Counted from the stretch's first letter, positions 1 through 12,180 are shown. The stretch: DNA of 64,000 bases from Gigaspora rosea (GCA_003550325.1 QKWP01000605.1:142908-206907); one strand, 5' to 3'. Numbers and translations: made by a program. The notes: generated from the letters alone by a model not told the origin.

Positions 1-2
1 TT

Positions 3-2853
3 TCCAATCTTTTGCATGGAACAATTCCACATAATATTGGAGTAAAAGATAGAATTGGGGTTGCTGAAATTGTATTAAAGCCCTTTGATCTAATTTTATA
101 CTGTTTAGATGCTATTTTTGAGTCAGAAGCTGTAGATATAGTACAAATATTAGTCAGTGAATCTGTGGAAAATATTGGACAAATCTTTGGTTCTCTATGC
201 CATAGTTATACTGGCGAGCCTTCGAAGATTGAACTGTTAAGTGACCTTTATGATGAATTTGTGAGCTCGGATACACAACCTAATGCTGGCTTAGTGTGTA
301 AAGATGCGTTGATGAATATACTTTTAGAAAAATATGATAGTTTAAAAATCGATCACGTAATCAAAGACAATGTAAGTTACCATGACTTATAAATAATAGC
401 TTCTCGCAAAGGCAATAATAAATAAATTGTAGGACCATTTATTGCAATTATTACTGTAGATTCGAGCTTTAAACCCTGTAATACCACTAATTCAAGCTCC
501 ATATTGGCGAAAAGCCATATACGCCTTGTCAGAAAAGTATCCAGAAAGCCAATTTTTAAATCTTTTAATTCGGGTAATTTTTTTCTCTATATAATTGTTA
601 CATTTTGATTTTATGAAATATTTATTAAAATATCACAACTGTTATAATCTTGCAGAAAATTGCTGATGCAAACTACATTAACGAAATAAAACACCTTAAA
701 TCAGCGTCAACAAATATTGATGTGTTTTCTAAAGTTTTGTTAGATCAATTTGATAACCTAATAACAGCTGATGAAGCTGGAGTATCACAAAGCATGCCGG
801 ATTTAATCGTCAGTACCTATTCTCATCGATTCAATTTATGAACGCTTTTTGTAAATTTGGACTAATTCAAAATTTATATATATATGTATATATTAGAAAA
901 CTGCCGTTCAGCATCCACATTCATACCTTTTTGTTCAATCATTGATTAAACACTTATCTCAAGAACGAAATGGATATCCATTAAGGAAACTAGCAAAAGA
1001 ATTAGAAAAAGGTGTTTCTAATAACAAGTATATAGGATTTGATCTTATTATTGCATTTTCGTTCGTCAACATCAAATATATACAAACATATATACATATA
1101 TATATTCAATTTTCAGTATGGAACTTGTCGATAACTTAAGAAATTTGATAGCGGCGCCACCGCAACCAATCGCACAATCTATTTTACGTATTCCACCGAC
1201 ACCTGGAGATATAGTAAATGTATGCGTTCTATATCAATGAATATTTGCCGAAATCGTATTTGTTGCTTTTACTTATTAATATTATTTTTCAGTTACACAA
1301 ACAATATTCACAGGAGCCGTTACCTTCACCAATATATTTAAGAGATCCACAGTTACTTTGTAAGAACGAAAGATCATGTTGAATGTTCATCTTGTAAATG
1401 TTTCATCACTTTTTTTGCAGTTTAACATTTTATTTCATTATTCTATTTAGACTGGCTCTTAAATAATGCATTTGTACCGTCAGAGAAAACCTTAAATTTG
1501 AAGCAGGATCTTAAGGAAAAGTATCTATATCTTGCAGCTTATGCTGCTTCTGCAGAAGAAAGAGATGACGGAGCAGTGAGTATTGTTTTCATTTGATACA
1601 TAATTTCTTAATAAAATCGTTTTATTGATATGGTCATTAGATAAACATAAGATAGTTGCAAAAAAAAAAAAATAAAAATATTAGCTCAGGTGTGTTGTAA
1701 TTTACATGCAATCTCCTATCGATTTATGATCTCTTGTGTCCAATAGATAGATGACTCTAGAGTTAACACGACATTTGAAACACTCAAGAAGCTCCAAGCT
1801 ACTTTGTCGAGAAAAGGAGTTATAGGTCTTGAATTTAATGCTATTGTAAAAGACCTTTTGATATATATTGAGTAAGGAACTTTATTAAAGATTTGTGCTC
1901 GCTTTTGATTTAAAAATATTAATTCTAACAATGACATAATAATGAATCTGACGTTTTTTTTTTAGTACGCCAATAGCATCAATGGCAACGATTTTCTGGA
2001 TAAAATATATTTTACGAGAAACGGCATATTACGAGAAGCATTTCAAAACGAATGAAGTTCCGTTACCTCATTACATATTGGAAGAGGTATAATTTTAGAT
2101 TATTTATAATTTTGTACATAAAACTACTTATATACGATTACTATTTTGAACAATATTTTAATAATTATTGAATAGATCGCCTTCCGACATCAATATCAAC
2201 GGTTTCACGTCTTTAATGCATACAAAGCGGAATTAGAGTCATCTATTAGATTCACGCCAGAAGTAATGGTCGGTTATAATTATTTTATTATATATGTGTC
2301 AGATTGCACAAACTAATGTGTTTTTAACAGACGGCCCTTCGGAGACAATTAATGGAACGAATGGCTTACCTCGTTCAAATTGGATTTGTAATGCAAGTAA
2401 TGACGTATATAGAAAAAAATCTTAACAGGTTAGACGAAAAGTTGGTTACTATTTTTATCAAGAAGGTAAGTATAGTCACAAAAGAATAAGTGTTATTGAA
2501 AAGTTTATCGAAAATGTTAGTTATTTTATAAAAGCGTCATTAAATGTTCAATATGATTCTTTATAGGTTATTTCTGCGTGCGGACCGCCTTATTCCGAGG
2601 AATTTTATATTTCGATGTTGAAATTAATTGAATATGCAAAGGTTCAATTAGACTCTCAACTAGATACGCGACCGATGATTGTGCAATTTTTTGGTAAAAT
2701 TTACTCTACCATCATAATAATTCATAATTATCTAAAATCTTAACGTCACTTTTCTTATTTCTTATTTGCATACATATAGCTGACCGTCCACAAACGATCG
2801 ATCACAAATATCATGAATTTATTAATAATTTGGCAATTGCTTTTTGTAGTTAA
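3..2853 (+). CDS. NELFCD: NELF-C/D (TH1) homologue, 13 visible exons, 5' partial
   Basis: Spliced reading gives about 573 residues ending in TAA at 2851-2853. Exons: <3-371, 460-573, 656-808, 912-1027, 1117-1219, 1293-1359, 1451-1575, 1747-1871, 1966-2086, 2176-2268 (or 2262), 2331-2465, 2567-2693, 2780-2853. All junctions are GT..AG and the phases join without a break. Recognisable TH1 blocks: WRKAIYALSEKYPES (exon 2), SYLFVQSLIKHLSQERNGYP (exon 4), KYLYLAAYAA (exon 7), LRRQLMERMAYL (exon 11) and GPPYSEEFYISML (exon 12), matching family motifs recalled from animal NELF-C/D. Length is close to the roughly 590-residue animal protein, so only a short N-terminus is missing. In animals this subunit belongs to the four-subunit NELF complex that holds RNA polymerase II near promoters; the role here is inferred. 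The donor of exon 4 (1028) and of exon 10 are the least certain. It is convergent with the CCCH gene. Confidence 0.88.
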
Positions 2854-3780
2854 CCTTAGCATTAGCATTACAATTATCTCTAATTATGATGACTTACGAC
2901 ACGAATGCATTGCAGTATTGCAGTATAAGCTAATGAGATCTGAAAAAAAAATATTTTCACTACGTATTTTAATGTAGTTTAATTTTTTTTTGCTGTAAAA
3001 ATTAATAATCGAATGCTATCATCGAATGTTTAGCTATGAAAAGTCATACCTACCTGTTTATGAATTACAAAATAATTTTTTTAGTAATTGTAGCTTAATA
3101 ACTAAAAGTGTTCACTTATCCGTACATAATAAATTTCTCGAAAAAGAGATCAGTTTATAATACAGTAATACCTAAACTTATTTAGAAAAAATCAAGCTAT
3201 TGGCAAGATTCCGCTCATATCCGATATGTAATGCTGACCCCCATTAATTCATTATATCATACTAATTTTCTTTGTCCCGAAATGACCCTAATTTAATCTT
3301 GCGATTAATGCATCATCCGAGCCAGAAACGGGACGAACACTTTATTCAGGTTATTGCATACACAAACGGGTAATGATTTTAGAAGACAGTCCAAAAATAT
3401 TCTAAATATAAAAGTTTCGAATCATTAAGATTTTTTAATCCGTAATTTTAGAAGAAGACAATACCACAAAATCGTGCATAATAATAATAATAATAATTGA
3501 ATGTCATGAATAATTTCGAGATCGGTTACCGATCAAGAATTACAAATAGTACTAAAAAACATTTTTTTTGTGAAATAATTTTGAGAGATTAAAAAACTTT
3601 GAACTGCCTTGAAAATAATTATCCAATATATACAAAGTTTATTAATAGACAAAAAATATCTACAATTCTGCAACCATCAAACGTTATTATATTCCAGGAT
3701 TTGAGGATGATTTTAACACTTTGAGAAAATGTATCGACAATAATGTGATCGCCACCATTTCTTTAACGAATTCTTTTGCT
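2854..3780. other. Convergent intergenic region
   Basis: This stretch lies between the 3' ends of the NELF-C/D and CCCH genes. It is AT-rich, with a short AAT run near 3480-3500 and the probable 3' UTRs and polyadenylation regions of both genes. I see no ORF, RNA gene or transposon ends in it. Confidence 0.6.
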
Positions 3781-4146
3781 TTAATGTGCAAATTTGCAGT
3801 CATCTCCATAACGACAATAACCTTTAACAAAAAAGCGGCAAGGAGTGGCACTGCGAGGATGAGACAAAACTCCAAATTTTGGTGCCGAAACTGGCGCACT
3901 TGTCTCATGAGAATATCTACATCCTTCATTGTAACGACAAATGCCACGTTGGAAAAAACGACAAAGAAATTTTTCATCAGTTGGTTCGATGTCATCCACT
4001 TGTTCATGGTTATTATTAGTTAAACCATCATCGCTAATACCATTATTGATATTGATAGTTTCTGTTTCAGTTTCTTCTCGAAATAATTCTCCTTCTTCAT
4101 GTTCTTTAACTTGTGGTGTTTCGTCACGGAATGGTTTTTGCATCAT
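3781..4146 (-). CDS. Small protein with two CCCH zinc fingers
   Basis: A single-exon ORF of 121 residues. The first half (about residues 1-58) is acidic and low in complexity (EHEEGELFREETETET). Two zinc fingers follow, both spaced C-x7-C-x5-C-x3-H: C62, C70, C76, H80 and C103, C111, C117, H121. The last zinc ligand is also the last residue before TAA, so nothing follows the second finger. Paired CCCH fingers usually bind RNA or, in makorin-type proteins, accompany a RING domain; no RING is present, so RNA binding is the likely activity but the target is unknown. The start was chosen as the first Met of the frame; a second Met follows directly. An upstream coding exon cannot be excluded. Antisense ORFs over the same bases are shadows. 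Confidence 0.8.
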   Translation of the reverse strand: MMQKPFRDETPQVKEHEEGELFREETETETININNGISDDGLTNNNHEQVDDIEPTDEKFLCRFFQRGICRYNEGCRYSHETSAPVSAPKFGVLSHPRSATPCRFFVKGYCRYGDDCKFAH

Positions 4147-4829
4147 GAAAAAATGTTAATTTATATTTTAAATTTTTTTCATATAAGGGGTGATGCTGAA
4201 GATTCGAAAAAAATGTCTTTTCTTATGACAAAAATTTTTGTCGAAAGAAAAGGCGTATATATATATATTTTTTTTTTTTTTTTTTTTTTTTACTTAAACA
4301 CACTTCTTCTTTTCGGAAGGAGTGAAAAAATTAGGTTCTTTATTTTTTGAACCTTTTTAAAATCGATAGAGATTTATTATTAATGTAAAAATTTTTTTTG
4401 ATATTTTTATATACAATTTTTTTTTTCCTAAATAGTAATGATCTTTTATTTTCCCACGCTTTTAAATCATCATATCCTATGGTGCTTATGTACACGTTAT
4501 AGTTATCGTTATCCTTTCACATACATGATCAACTTAAAACGTATTAAGTTATCTATTGACACCGAGACAATTTGGTTGGCACGAAATCGATTATTGTAGT
4601 ATTTGCCAAGAGCGTTAATTGGTTGATTTTAAAGCGCCGAACTGGGATGTTGCATTAGGGTTCTACGAACAATATGTATCTGTATATAGAGATTATATTG
4701 AAATTTTGACTAAAAAGGTTGCTTTTTTTTTACAAGAGTTTTATATCTGAAAGAATCTGAAGTGGTTAATAGTCTAAAAGATTATATTTAAAAGTGGATA
4801 AAAGCTTTATGTATAATATACTGTATAAG
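4147..4829. other. Upstream region of the CCCH gene
   Basis: Presumed 5' UTR and promoter of the minus-strand CCCH gene. It contains a T run at about 4268-4290 and several shorter T and A runs. No TATA box or other site can be assigned with confidence. Confidence 0.4.
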
Positions 4830-5008
4830 GGAATCGTCTAAAGCGGGGAGGAATCACGTGTCATTTGACCAATCAAATTATATAATTTTGATGATTTTTG
4901 GTTAATTAAAAATGTCGGGAAGACAATTTTGCTTATATATAACTACCTAAAACCTACCTAACCTAAAGTTAATTCGATAAAATAGAATATGCTCCGCTTT
5001 AGACGTCC
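4830..5008. mobile_element. 179-bp MITE with 9-bp TSD (Mutator-like)
   Basis: Flanked by exact 9-bp repeats CTGTATAAG (4821-4829 and 5009-5017). Ends are inverted: GGAATCGTCTAAAGCGG on the left, CCGCTTTAGACGTCC on the right. It has no coding capacity. A second member of the family is at 62426-62696. A 9-bp TSD fits Mutator-like elements; the class is inferred from that alone. Confidence 0.85.
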
Positions 5009-5447
5009 CTGTATAAGTAAATAAAGGCATGAGTCCAAATTTTGATTTGGTTGATCATTAAGAATTTTGATTGGCTAAAATCAAAGATCAACTTCACGTT
5101 ACTCCTTGTAAAACCGACGATCATTTTTGCTTAAATCGAAAAGAAGTATTGCAATATCTTGTGCTATATACTGGTATTTTCAAGAATTGCTTCTAAGTGG
5201 AATAATTTGATCTAACTGGATCTTAAACGTTAATATGAAAGAAATAGTCTCACAGAATTTTAGTCATTTTTTAAATTAATTATAGAGTTAAAAAAGTTCT
5301 ATTATTAACAATATAAAAATAAACAATCAATTGACCTATGCTGGCTTATACTGTATTTAAAATTTAAATAAAAAAATAAAAGGTGTCAACTAAAAAAATG
5401 TCACAACCCAGGTGATTCCCAACTCATACAGGAAGATTAGCTGGAAT
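5009..5447. other. AT-rich spacer
   Basis: No ORF, repeat ends or RNA gene seen. Confidence 0.5.
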
Positions 5448-5733
5448 CAGTGTTACAAGCCGGCTAAGACATCCGCGGCTAAGTCGGCTAAGCCGGCTAA
5501 GCCAGCCGATATAATATCAGATATGGTCGGCTGGTAATGCTGTTGAAGATCACATGATTATAAATACAGAAATACAGAAATAGCAAATTTAATAAATAGA
5601 AAATGAATGAACATAAAAATACGAATAAGGTTGAGCTAAATTTTGAAAGTCTCGAAAAAATTTTTACGTACAAAGTTAGCATAATGCTTAATCGACTAAG
5701 CCAACCGAAAAAAACATGTGGCTTGTAACACTA
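5448..5733. mobile_element. hAT-type MITE, 286 bp
   Basis: Ends CAGTGTTACAAGCC and GGCTTGTAACACTA form an inverted pair typical of hAT ends. The flanking 8-mers GCTGGAAT and CCTGGAAG agree at 6 of 8 positions, consistent with a decayed 8-bp TSD. The left part holds a GC-rich tandem of CCGGCTAAG-like units (about 5456-5512), unusual in this AT-rich DNA. An ORF running through it on the minus strand has no recognisable content. Confidence 0.65.
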
Positions 5734-6177
5734 CCTGGAAGATCCCCTGGTCGGCTGGGCCGGAATTGATCAATTTTGCTCAACTCCTAAAATATTTATT
5801 ATTTGTTTGTGGTGACTAAGAGTGATTTCTGTGGTTGACTGTGATTAAATTCAGTGGTGGTCTGTAAATCACCGCCCTTGCACTATCTTTATAATTACGC
5901 GTTTTTATCCAATTAGCAATTTGTAAATCTCAAAAATTTTTCTTGTTTATCAAGTATCTTATGCTTTTGTTACGAGTCATATACTTTATTTTATAAATTA
6001 TTTGTTAATTAGTTAACACTTTTGTAGAATAACTAGAAGAGTATGGGATTGATTTTATAGAGAAGCAAAAAAAAAAACATTGATGTTTATTTGCGTTTAT
6101 TAATTATCTCATAAGATCGTGAGCTCGTCGGGCCATTCTTTAAATATATACATGTTGGCAAAATTAAAAATTTTAAA

Positions 6178-6262
6178 ATCCCTCCCAAATCCCAAACTCA
6201 AATCCCAAACTCAAATCCCATCGCAAATCCCAAATCTCAATTTCAAATTCCAAATTCCAATT
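6178..6262. repeat. Degenerate tandem repeat AAATCCCAAACTC
   Basis: Units of about 6-13 bp built on CCCAAA/CCAAATT repeat through the stretch, ending beside the MITE at 6281. Confidence 0.7.
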
Positions 6263-6280
6263 CCAATCCCAAATCATAAT

Positions 6281-6422
6281 AGAACAGGATGAAACCTGAG
6301 TTGCGAAATAGTGAAATCCGCTTTGTAGATCGACTTAGGATGAAATCCGCGTTTTAAGATATTGCTTATTATAAAAAACGAATAGATTTCACTATTTCAC
6401 AACTCAGATTTCACCCTGTCGT
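6281..6422. mobile_element. 142-bp MITE with exact 8-bp TSD
   Basis: Flanked by ATCATAAT on both sides (6273-6280 and 6423-6430). Ends AGAACAGGATGAAAC and its near reverse complement GTTTCACCCTGTCGT pair over about 35 bp, including GAGTTGCGAAATAGTGAAAT. No ORF. Confidence 0.85.
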
Positions 6423-6484
6423 ATCATAATTATTATCAAATAAATTTATTACACATTTAAGTTATATTTTATCATCGTTGTAGA

Positions 6485-6825
6485 GTAAAAACTAAAATAT
6501 ACATATATTTGCATATGGATTTATAGTCAATTCTGAGAAATGAACATAATGTCTAACCGCGAAATAACGTGCAGGGGTATAATTTCGAATTCGGTCTGAA
6601 TCAAGTTTAATTCGGGTCGAAATTCGAAATAACACCCTGTGCGTTATTTCGCGGTTATACGTTATTTATCACAAGCAGTAAATTAAATTTTATATCAGCT
6701 AAATATGAGCCATACATAACTAATATAAATTTTAATTTACTGCTTGTGATAAAAATGTTTTTTTCACAGAATTGACTATAAATCTATTATTAACATATCA
6801 GATATAGGCATATTTTAGTTTTTAC
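6485..6825. mobile_element. Long-TIR element with a nested hairpin element
   Basis: Outer arms GTAAAAACTAAAATAT and ATATTTTAGTTTTTAC continue through GATTTATAGTCAATTCTG and its complement. Inside, 6551-6660 is a smaller palindrome bounded by CCGCGAAATAACG and CGTTATTTCGCGG, related to the element at 26548-26966. A further inverted pair (CACAAGCAGTAAATTAAA and complement) lies at 6668-6755. Confidence 0.7.
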
Positions 6826-6852
6826 GCAATTTATAATGACAGTATAACACGC

Positions 6853-6944
6853 CACTCTAGTTATACCAACATAGTAAAACCTCCCTATACCGACATTTTT
6901 TGAAAAAATTTAATATAAAATGTCGATATAACCAGAGTGATGTA
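6853..6944. repeat. Short inverted repeat CACTCTAGTTATA
   Basis: CACTCTAGTTATA pairs with TATAACCAGAGTG, and an inner pair built on CCGACATTTT and AAAATGTCG sits between them. Resembles the ends of the TA-flanked element at 34403-34575 (CACTCTCGTTATA). Probably a small Tc1/mariner-type MITE; boundaries are uncertain. Confidence 0.5.
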
Positions 6945-6959
6945 CCAGGTATATAATCT

Positions 6960-8326
6960 ATATGTACGTACGTTCGTATAATAAATTTATTTAACTATTA
7001 TTGTCCGGAGCGAAGCGGAGGACTTGAACATAGCAGCTTTCATTGTGATTGGTCAATAATTGTATATCATCATGTGATATTGTAAAGATTTTATTGGTTA
7101 ATCGAAAATTTAAACTTGAACACAAATAAAAAAAAACAAGTGTATCAAATAATTATATCTGTGACTAAAGTAATGCTAGCAGAAGCCTTTGCCATAAAAT
7201 ATCAATAACTTCATAATCTTATTGCAACCAAAATTCTGACAAACAAAAAATTTTATTAAAAAATCCTAACATACTATTTTACGAATCAAAAAAGAAAAAA
7301 AGAAACAAATCAAAAAATACAATAAATATTTAAAAATATTTAGAAACTAGTAAAATAATAGTAATAATAACACTATCGAAAACATCTTTTAATGCTCGCC
7401 CTAATATCAAACTGAACTTTAATTTTTATTGAATAATCGTTATACAGTTATAGTACCACTACTTCGCTTTGACTCTTCTCATGACTCATGAAATCTGTAA
7501 ACCATATGACTCTCAACTTCATATTATTACGTATTAGCCTATATTATAGTCTTTTTTTTTGTTAGTTGGGTTTGGGCTTGGTTTTTGGCTGGGTTTAGGA
7601 TCCTTGCTCATTATAATGCCAGCTGACATTAATTTTGGCTAGAAATTTACAACTATAGTGTTGGCCAGTTTATACAATTCTAGTCAGATCACAGAATTTT
7701 TGCAAAATCATCATTTTGCACAAACAGAATTGGTATTTTGTCACTGCAAAAAATCATTATCCCTGGCTTACTCTAGTAAAATTTTAAGAAATATAAAAGA
7801 AGTGTACCAAATTATTAAATCCTTTAAATATTATACAGTTATAGTATATTTTTAGTATATATCAGATATTGTAGATGAAATTTAAAAATGATATGCATTG
7901 ATATGTATTATTTAATACTTAAGTGCTTTTATATATCATTAAAAAAATTTTGCAAATACAAGTACTATGTATTACAGATTTGTATATTAAAAAATGATTT
8001 ATATATGTTTTTTCCTGTTAATATATATCATAGCTAGAGCCAACAATAGCTGAAGCTAAAGATTTTAATTATTTTAATATATAATTTTTAAAATTTTTGA
8101 AGTGCATTTCTTAGCTTTTTTTTAACAGTTAGGTTAGAGTTTAGGGTCAGTTTTAATATGATATCAGAAAGTTTTTTAAATAATTATTAACAATTAAAAT
8201 TCTAAGATTATAATTAATTAGTAGCACCTAAATAATTAAAAATAATAGGATTAATAATAATTAATCAATAATAATCAATTAATAAATTATAATCAATTTT
8301 GATTTAAATCAATTAGTAGTATCTAC
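6960..8326. other. AT-rich region without recognised genes
   Basis: Contains the GC-rich stretch GTCCGGAGCGAAGCGGAGGA at about 7003 and many short A and T runs. A 65-codon ORF at 7658-7855 has no recognisable motif. No TSD-bounded element could be defined. Confidence 0.45.
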
Positions 8327-8490
8327 ATAGCTAGTAAGGCCATGTTATTTATTATTTGTTTTTTTTATCAGAAGCCTACTCTCTTCCTATTTTTATATAT
8401 GAAAATTGTCAGATTTTTATATATAATTTTCAAAATTTTGATATTCTCTAGAAAATTACCTGATATTTGATACCTCTCTAATTAATTATA
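8327..8490 (+). repeat. Copy 1 (degenerate) of a ~160-bp dispersed repeat
   Basis: Shares TTTTTTATCAGAAGCCTACT, GTCAGATTTTTATATATAAT and a closing segment AAAATTACCTGATATTTGAT with three better-kept copies at 55922-56090, 56525-56690 and 57598-57750. Confidence 0.6.
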
Positions 8491-8844
8491 ATTAATTTAT
8501 TATAATTAAAATTTTTCTAATAATTTAAGAATATATTTTGGTAAAATTTATAATTTTAAATCAAAATTTTTAATTTCTAGCTTTAGCTGCAACAATATAT
8601 AAAATGTAATAAAAAATTTAACTAACAAAAACAAAATTAATTCAAAAAGTAGTATTTTGAAACCATTCAATTATATTCATCTGATAATAGTTATTCTTTT
8701 AACTAAGCTTTCTATACCAAATTTAAATTATTAGTAAAATGAATAACACCAAAATAATATAGTATATATTAAAAAAGAGTAAATTTATTCATTGCCTCAT
8801 GTAATGCGCCTATATGTTGCTCTTCCAATCAAATTTCAAAATCA

Positions 8845-9100
8845 GGTGTAATGTTACATGATCAAAAATTCAAAACAAACATTCGTTTTGTCAAAAATCA
8901 TCTATAACTTAAAATTGAGTATATGAAACTACTTTTAGGATTTTAACAAAAAAATTCCTTGCAAAATTTTACTATAAAACCCTCTCTTGCCCATACACAC
9001 AATCTATATCTCACTCTAACCCTAACCAATGAAAAAACAGATTATTTTAATTGTTTTGATTTATGTTATACCTGATTTTATAATCTGTGGCAGGTGTGAC
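8845..9100. repeat. Dispersed repeat with CCTTGCAAAATTTTACTATA core
   Basis: Carries the core seen repeatedly in the window: 'ATGAAACTACTTTTAGG', then a short T/A stretch, CCTTGCAAAATTTTACTATA, then CTAACCCTAACC, and a closing segment ending ATACCTGAT. Related copies: 10480-10808, about 41900-42160, 42250-42540, 52720-53000, 53790-54070 and 54540-54830. Confidence 0.6.
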
Positions 9101-9529
9101 AATATCACACATACGATGTATAAATTATTTTATTAAAAAAACTTCTCTTAAATCTTTTCAAAATAAATTCAATAACATTTGTTACATACTTCATACTAAA
9201 TAAAAAAATTCAATATACAATAAATTTTTCATATCTATATCTAAAAAAAATTTAATTGTTATGTTCACATAAATATGCTTCTAAATTTCTAACATATAGT
9301 ACTAAAAAAAATTCATAAGTTAATCCAATCATAATGCTAACAAATAACATATTTCTGATATACTTTTTATATCATTATCTGAAACCTGTTCATCCATATA
9401 CTACTTAATATAGCATGCACTCTATAATAAATTTTTCACAATTTAAAATTCTCTATTTGTCTAAGTATATACTAAACTTCCCTTATACCTATCCAAATCT
9501 ATTTAGATAGTATTCACAAGAAATATTTA

Positions 9530-10050
9530 GGGGGCATCCATAAATAACGTTATGCACCCCCACATAGTAGCACTTGACCCCCTCGACTATATAAAAAAAA
9601 TTTTCAAAATCCATATATTTATATATAAAATTTTACAAAAACTTGAATATCTTGTAACACAGTAATCTGATTTGGATAATTTACTTGCCATTTGATTCAT
9701 CCCAGTGAGACGAATCCAATAATACCAAAATCATGTCATTTGGATCACTAGATCGAAAGATATTTACAAAAAACTATTAGTTATATTAATTTTATAAGAA
9801 AAGATATAACCAATAGTATTTGGCCAATAACTTTTGATTCAGTGATCCAGATGAAATGAAATTAGTACCATTTGACTCCTCTCACTGAGACGAATTGAAT
9901 GGTACCAAAATCATTAAATTTGGACTACTGAATTAGTTTTTAAACAATTTTTTCTAAAAAAATTGTTATATTTTTTTGACCCCCCTACTTATTGAAAAAA
10001 CATTATCTTTTGTTTGACCCCTCTTGTATAATATTATTTCTGGATGCCCC
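9530..10050. mobile_element. Harbinger-type MITE, copy 1 (521 bp, TTA TSD)
   Basis: Ends GGGGGCATCCATAAATAACG and (right) TTATTTCTGGATGCCCC, flanked by TTA at 9527-9529 and 10051-10053. A 3-bp TTA/TAA duplication is characteristic of PIF/Harbinger. The interior holds C-rich blocks (GACCCCCTCG) and two copies of the palindromic module GGTACCATT..GAGACGAAT. Inverted relative to the second copy at 59590-60120. Confidence 0.85.
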
Positions 10051-10079
10051 TTACTAAACAAACCAAAATCAATAATATA

Positions 10080-10324
10080 TGGGTGTCAATAGAAACTAAA
10101 CAAATCATTTTTAGTAATTTTTTTTTAAACTTTAGATTAAAATATCTTAACAACTATTAAACTAATCTTGATAAAAATTTTTTTATTTTAATTTTATAAC
10201 TACATAGAATTAAAATAAAAAAATTTTTATCAAGATTGGTTTAATAGTTGCTAAGATAGTTTAATCTAAAGTTTAAAAAAAATTTACTTAGAAACAATTT
10301 GCCTGGTTTCTATTGACACTCCCC
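10080..10324. mobile_element. 245-bp near-perfect hairpin MITE, TA TSD
   Basis: Whole-length inverted repeat: TGGGTGTCAATAGAAAC at the left, GTTTCTATTGACACTCCCC at the right, arms pairing to a centre near 10200. TA on each side fits Tc1/mariner (Stowaway-like). Shares the sub-terminal CAATAGAAA with the element at 37029-37278. Confidence 0.8.
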
Positions 10325-10479
10325 TATATGTCTATATGCTTAGCATAATTAAACAAATAACATATACTAAATACCTTCTATTAAAATAACATCAAAACAT
10401 TACATTTATTCAAAATTCAATAAATAGTATTAACTTACATATTTCTTGATTCTTAGTATAATAAAGAGAGATTTGCTAT

Positions 10480-10808
10480 TTATCACTACCGGTGATTATC
10501 ACTAGTGATCAATTTACCAATTAAATTCAGAATTAGATATAACATGTAGATTAATTTTTGTATAACAAAAACAAAGAATTTTTTAAAAAATTGCTAAAAT
10601 TGCTTCTAACCTAAAATTTTGTTTATGAAACTAATTTTTTTTATGCAAAAAAAAATCTCTTGCTAAATTTTACTATATATAAAGCCCTATTCTAATTTCT
10701 AACCTTTACCCTTACCCTAATATTAAAAAGATTTAATTTTTATTTAATAGTTTTGTTTATTTTGTTTTATGCATTGTAAATTACTAGTGATAATTACCAG
10801 TGGTAAAT
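10480..10808. mobile_element. Long-TIR element with TATCACTACCGGTGATTATC ends
   Basis: The left end TTTATCACTACCGGTGATTA pairs with the right end TAATTACCAGTGGTAAA. The interior contains the TTGCTAAATTTTACTATA core and CCCTTACCCTAA, placing it with the repeat at 8845. No ORF. Confidence 0.65.
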
Positions 10809-11372
10809 CAAAGTATTTTTGTAATAAAAAATAAAAAAAATTAATAATAATACTAAACAAATAGCATAAACCTAATATACTTCCCGCCTTATCTGAAACC
10901 CATGTTTGGAATGACCCTACAGGGTAGTAAAAAATAACTCCTGAGGATATATGTTCATGCAAGTTATTATTAATAAAAACATAGTAATGCTATGTATTAA
11001 AAAATGGTCTTGTCGATTATTACTACAGTAGTAAATTACTATTCAAAAAACTTATTTTTTGTTTTAGAATGACTCTATTAAAGGGTAAAAGTTATATAAT
11101 TATATAGATAGTATAATCTAAACATTTTTTAAAACACTTTTTTTTTAATGCTATACTATATTAATATTGTAATTCAACATTGTTAAATTATGTTAATATA
11201 TCCCAAATTTAAACAAATATTGTTTGTTTTTATTTAGTAAAATTGCCGAGAGTATAATTCCTTATACAACGTTGATTATAATATCATATCACTAGCTACT
11301 TATTTTTATGGTAACATTGAAAGCTGCAATCTTGTTGCAAACTGCTACAGGTGCATAATAATACTCTATGTA

Positions 11373-11740
11373 ACTAATAAAAATAAAATACATTAGCAAA
11401 ATAAATATACGAAATCTTTCGAAAGAAATTGCATACAGAAATTTTCAAAAAAATTGCAATTGATGCCAAATTTTTCAAATAAAACTGCAATCTTTCAAAA
11501 GATTTCAGTATATATTTCTTTTGAAATATTTTGAAATATATTGCAAAATATTGCAAAATATTTTTAAAATATTGTAAAATAGGCCAAATAAAACAATGCA
11601 GACCTCTATCTAATTATCTCATTTCAGGGTTGCAGGAGGTAATATTTTGCATATTATCTTGTAAATCTGTAGTTTTTTTACAATATTTCGCAATATTTCA
11701 TATATTTTCAAAGTTTTTTAAAATTTTTGCATTATCAAAT
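11373..11740. repeat. Degenerate TTGCAAAATATTTTGAAATA repeat array
   Basis: Short units built from TTTTGAAATATATTGCAAAA repeat on the left and in inverted form (TTTTTACAATATTTCGCAAT) on the right. A related patch lies at 13640-13820. Small ORFs across it are by-products of the repeat. Confidence 0.6.
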
Positions 11741-11754
11741 TTTATATCATATGT

Positions 11755-12180
11755 TCTGATTTTTGGAATTTATAAAAAAAGCTTATTTTTTTAAAACTTT
11801 AAAGCTAAATAATTTTTGATCTACTGGTCCATTTTAAATAATTTTACTACCAAACTGTTTGTCTCTTTAAGACAATTCCAATAAGCTACAAATTATAAAA
11901 ATCCAATCACAGGGTCATAAAAAAATGTGCTATCAAATAGGTGATGCACCTGAATTGGTTTGATATAGATCCAACCAATTTCAGGTACATCACCTATTTG
12001 ATAGTGCATTTTCTCATGACCCTGTGATTGGATTTTTATGATTTTGGGCTTGTTAGAATCGTCTTAAAGAGATGAAAATTTTGGTAGTAAAATTATTTAA
12101 AATGGACTAGTAGATCAAAATTATATAGCTTTAAAATTTTAAAAAATAAGCTTTTTTTTATAAATTTCAAAAATCGGAGT
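11755..12180. repeat. 425-bp inverted repeat (long palindrome)
   Basis: Arms of about 200 bp meet near 11968. Matching blocks include TTTGATCTACTGGTCCATTT and its complement near 12095-12120, CAATCACAGGGTCAT with ATGACCCTGTGATTG, and AAATAGGTGATGCACCTGAA with TTCAGGTACATCACCTATTT. Divergence between arms is a few per cent by eye. No clear TSD. Confidence 0.8.

Noticed and set aside
3687..4023. ORFs of 100-106 codons overlapping the CCCH gene in other frames
   Set aside because: The CCCH frame contains two correctly spaced zinc fingers; the overlapping frames show no motif.
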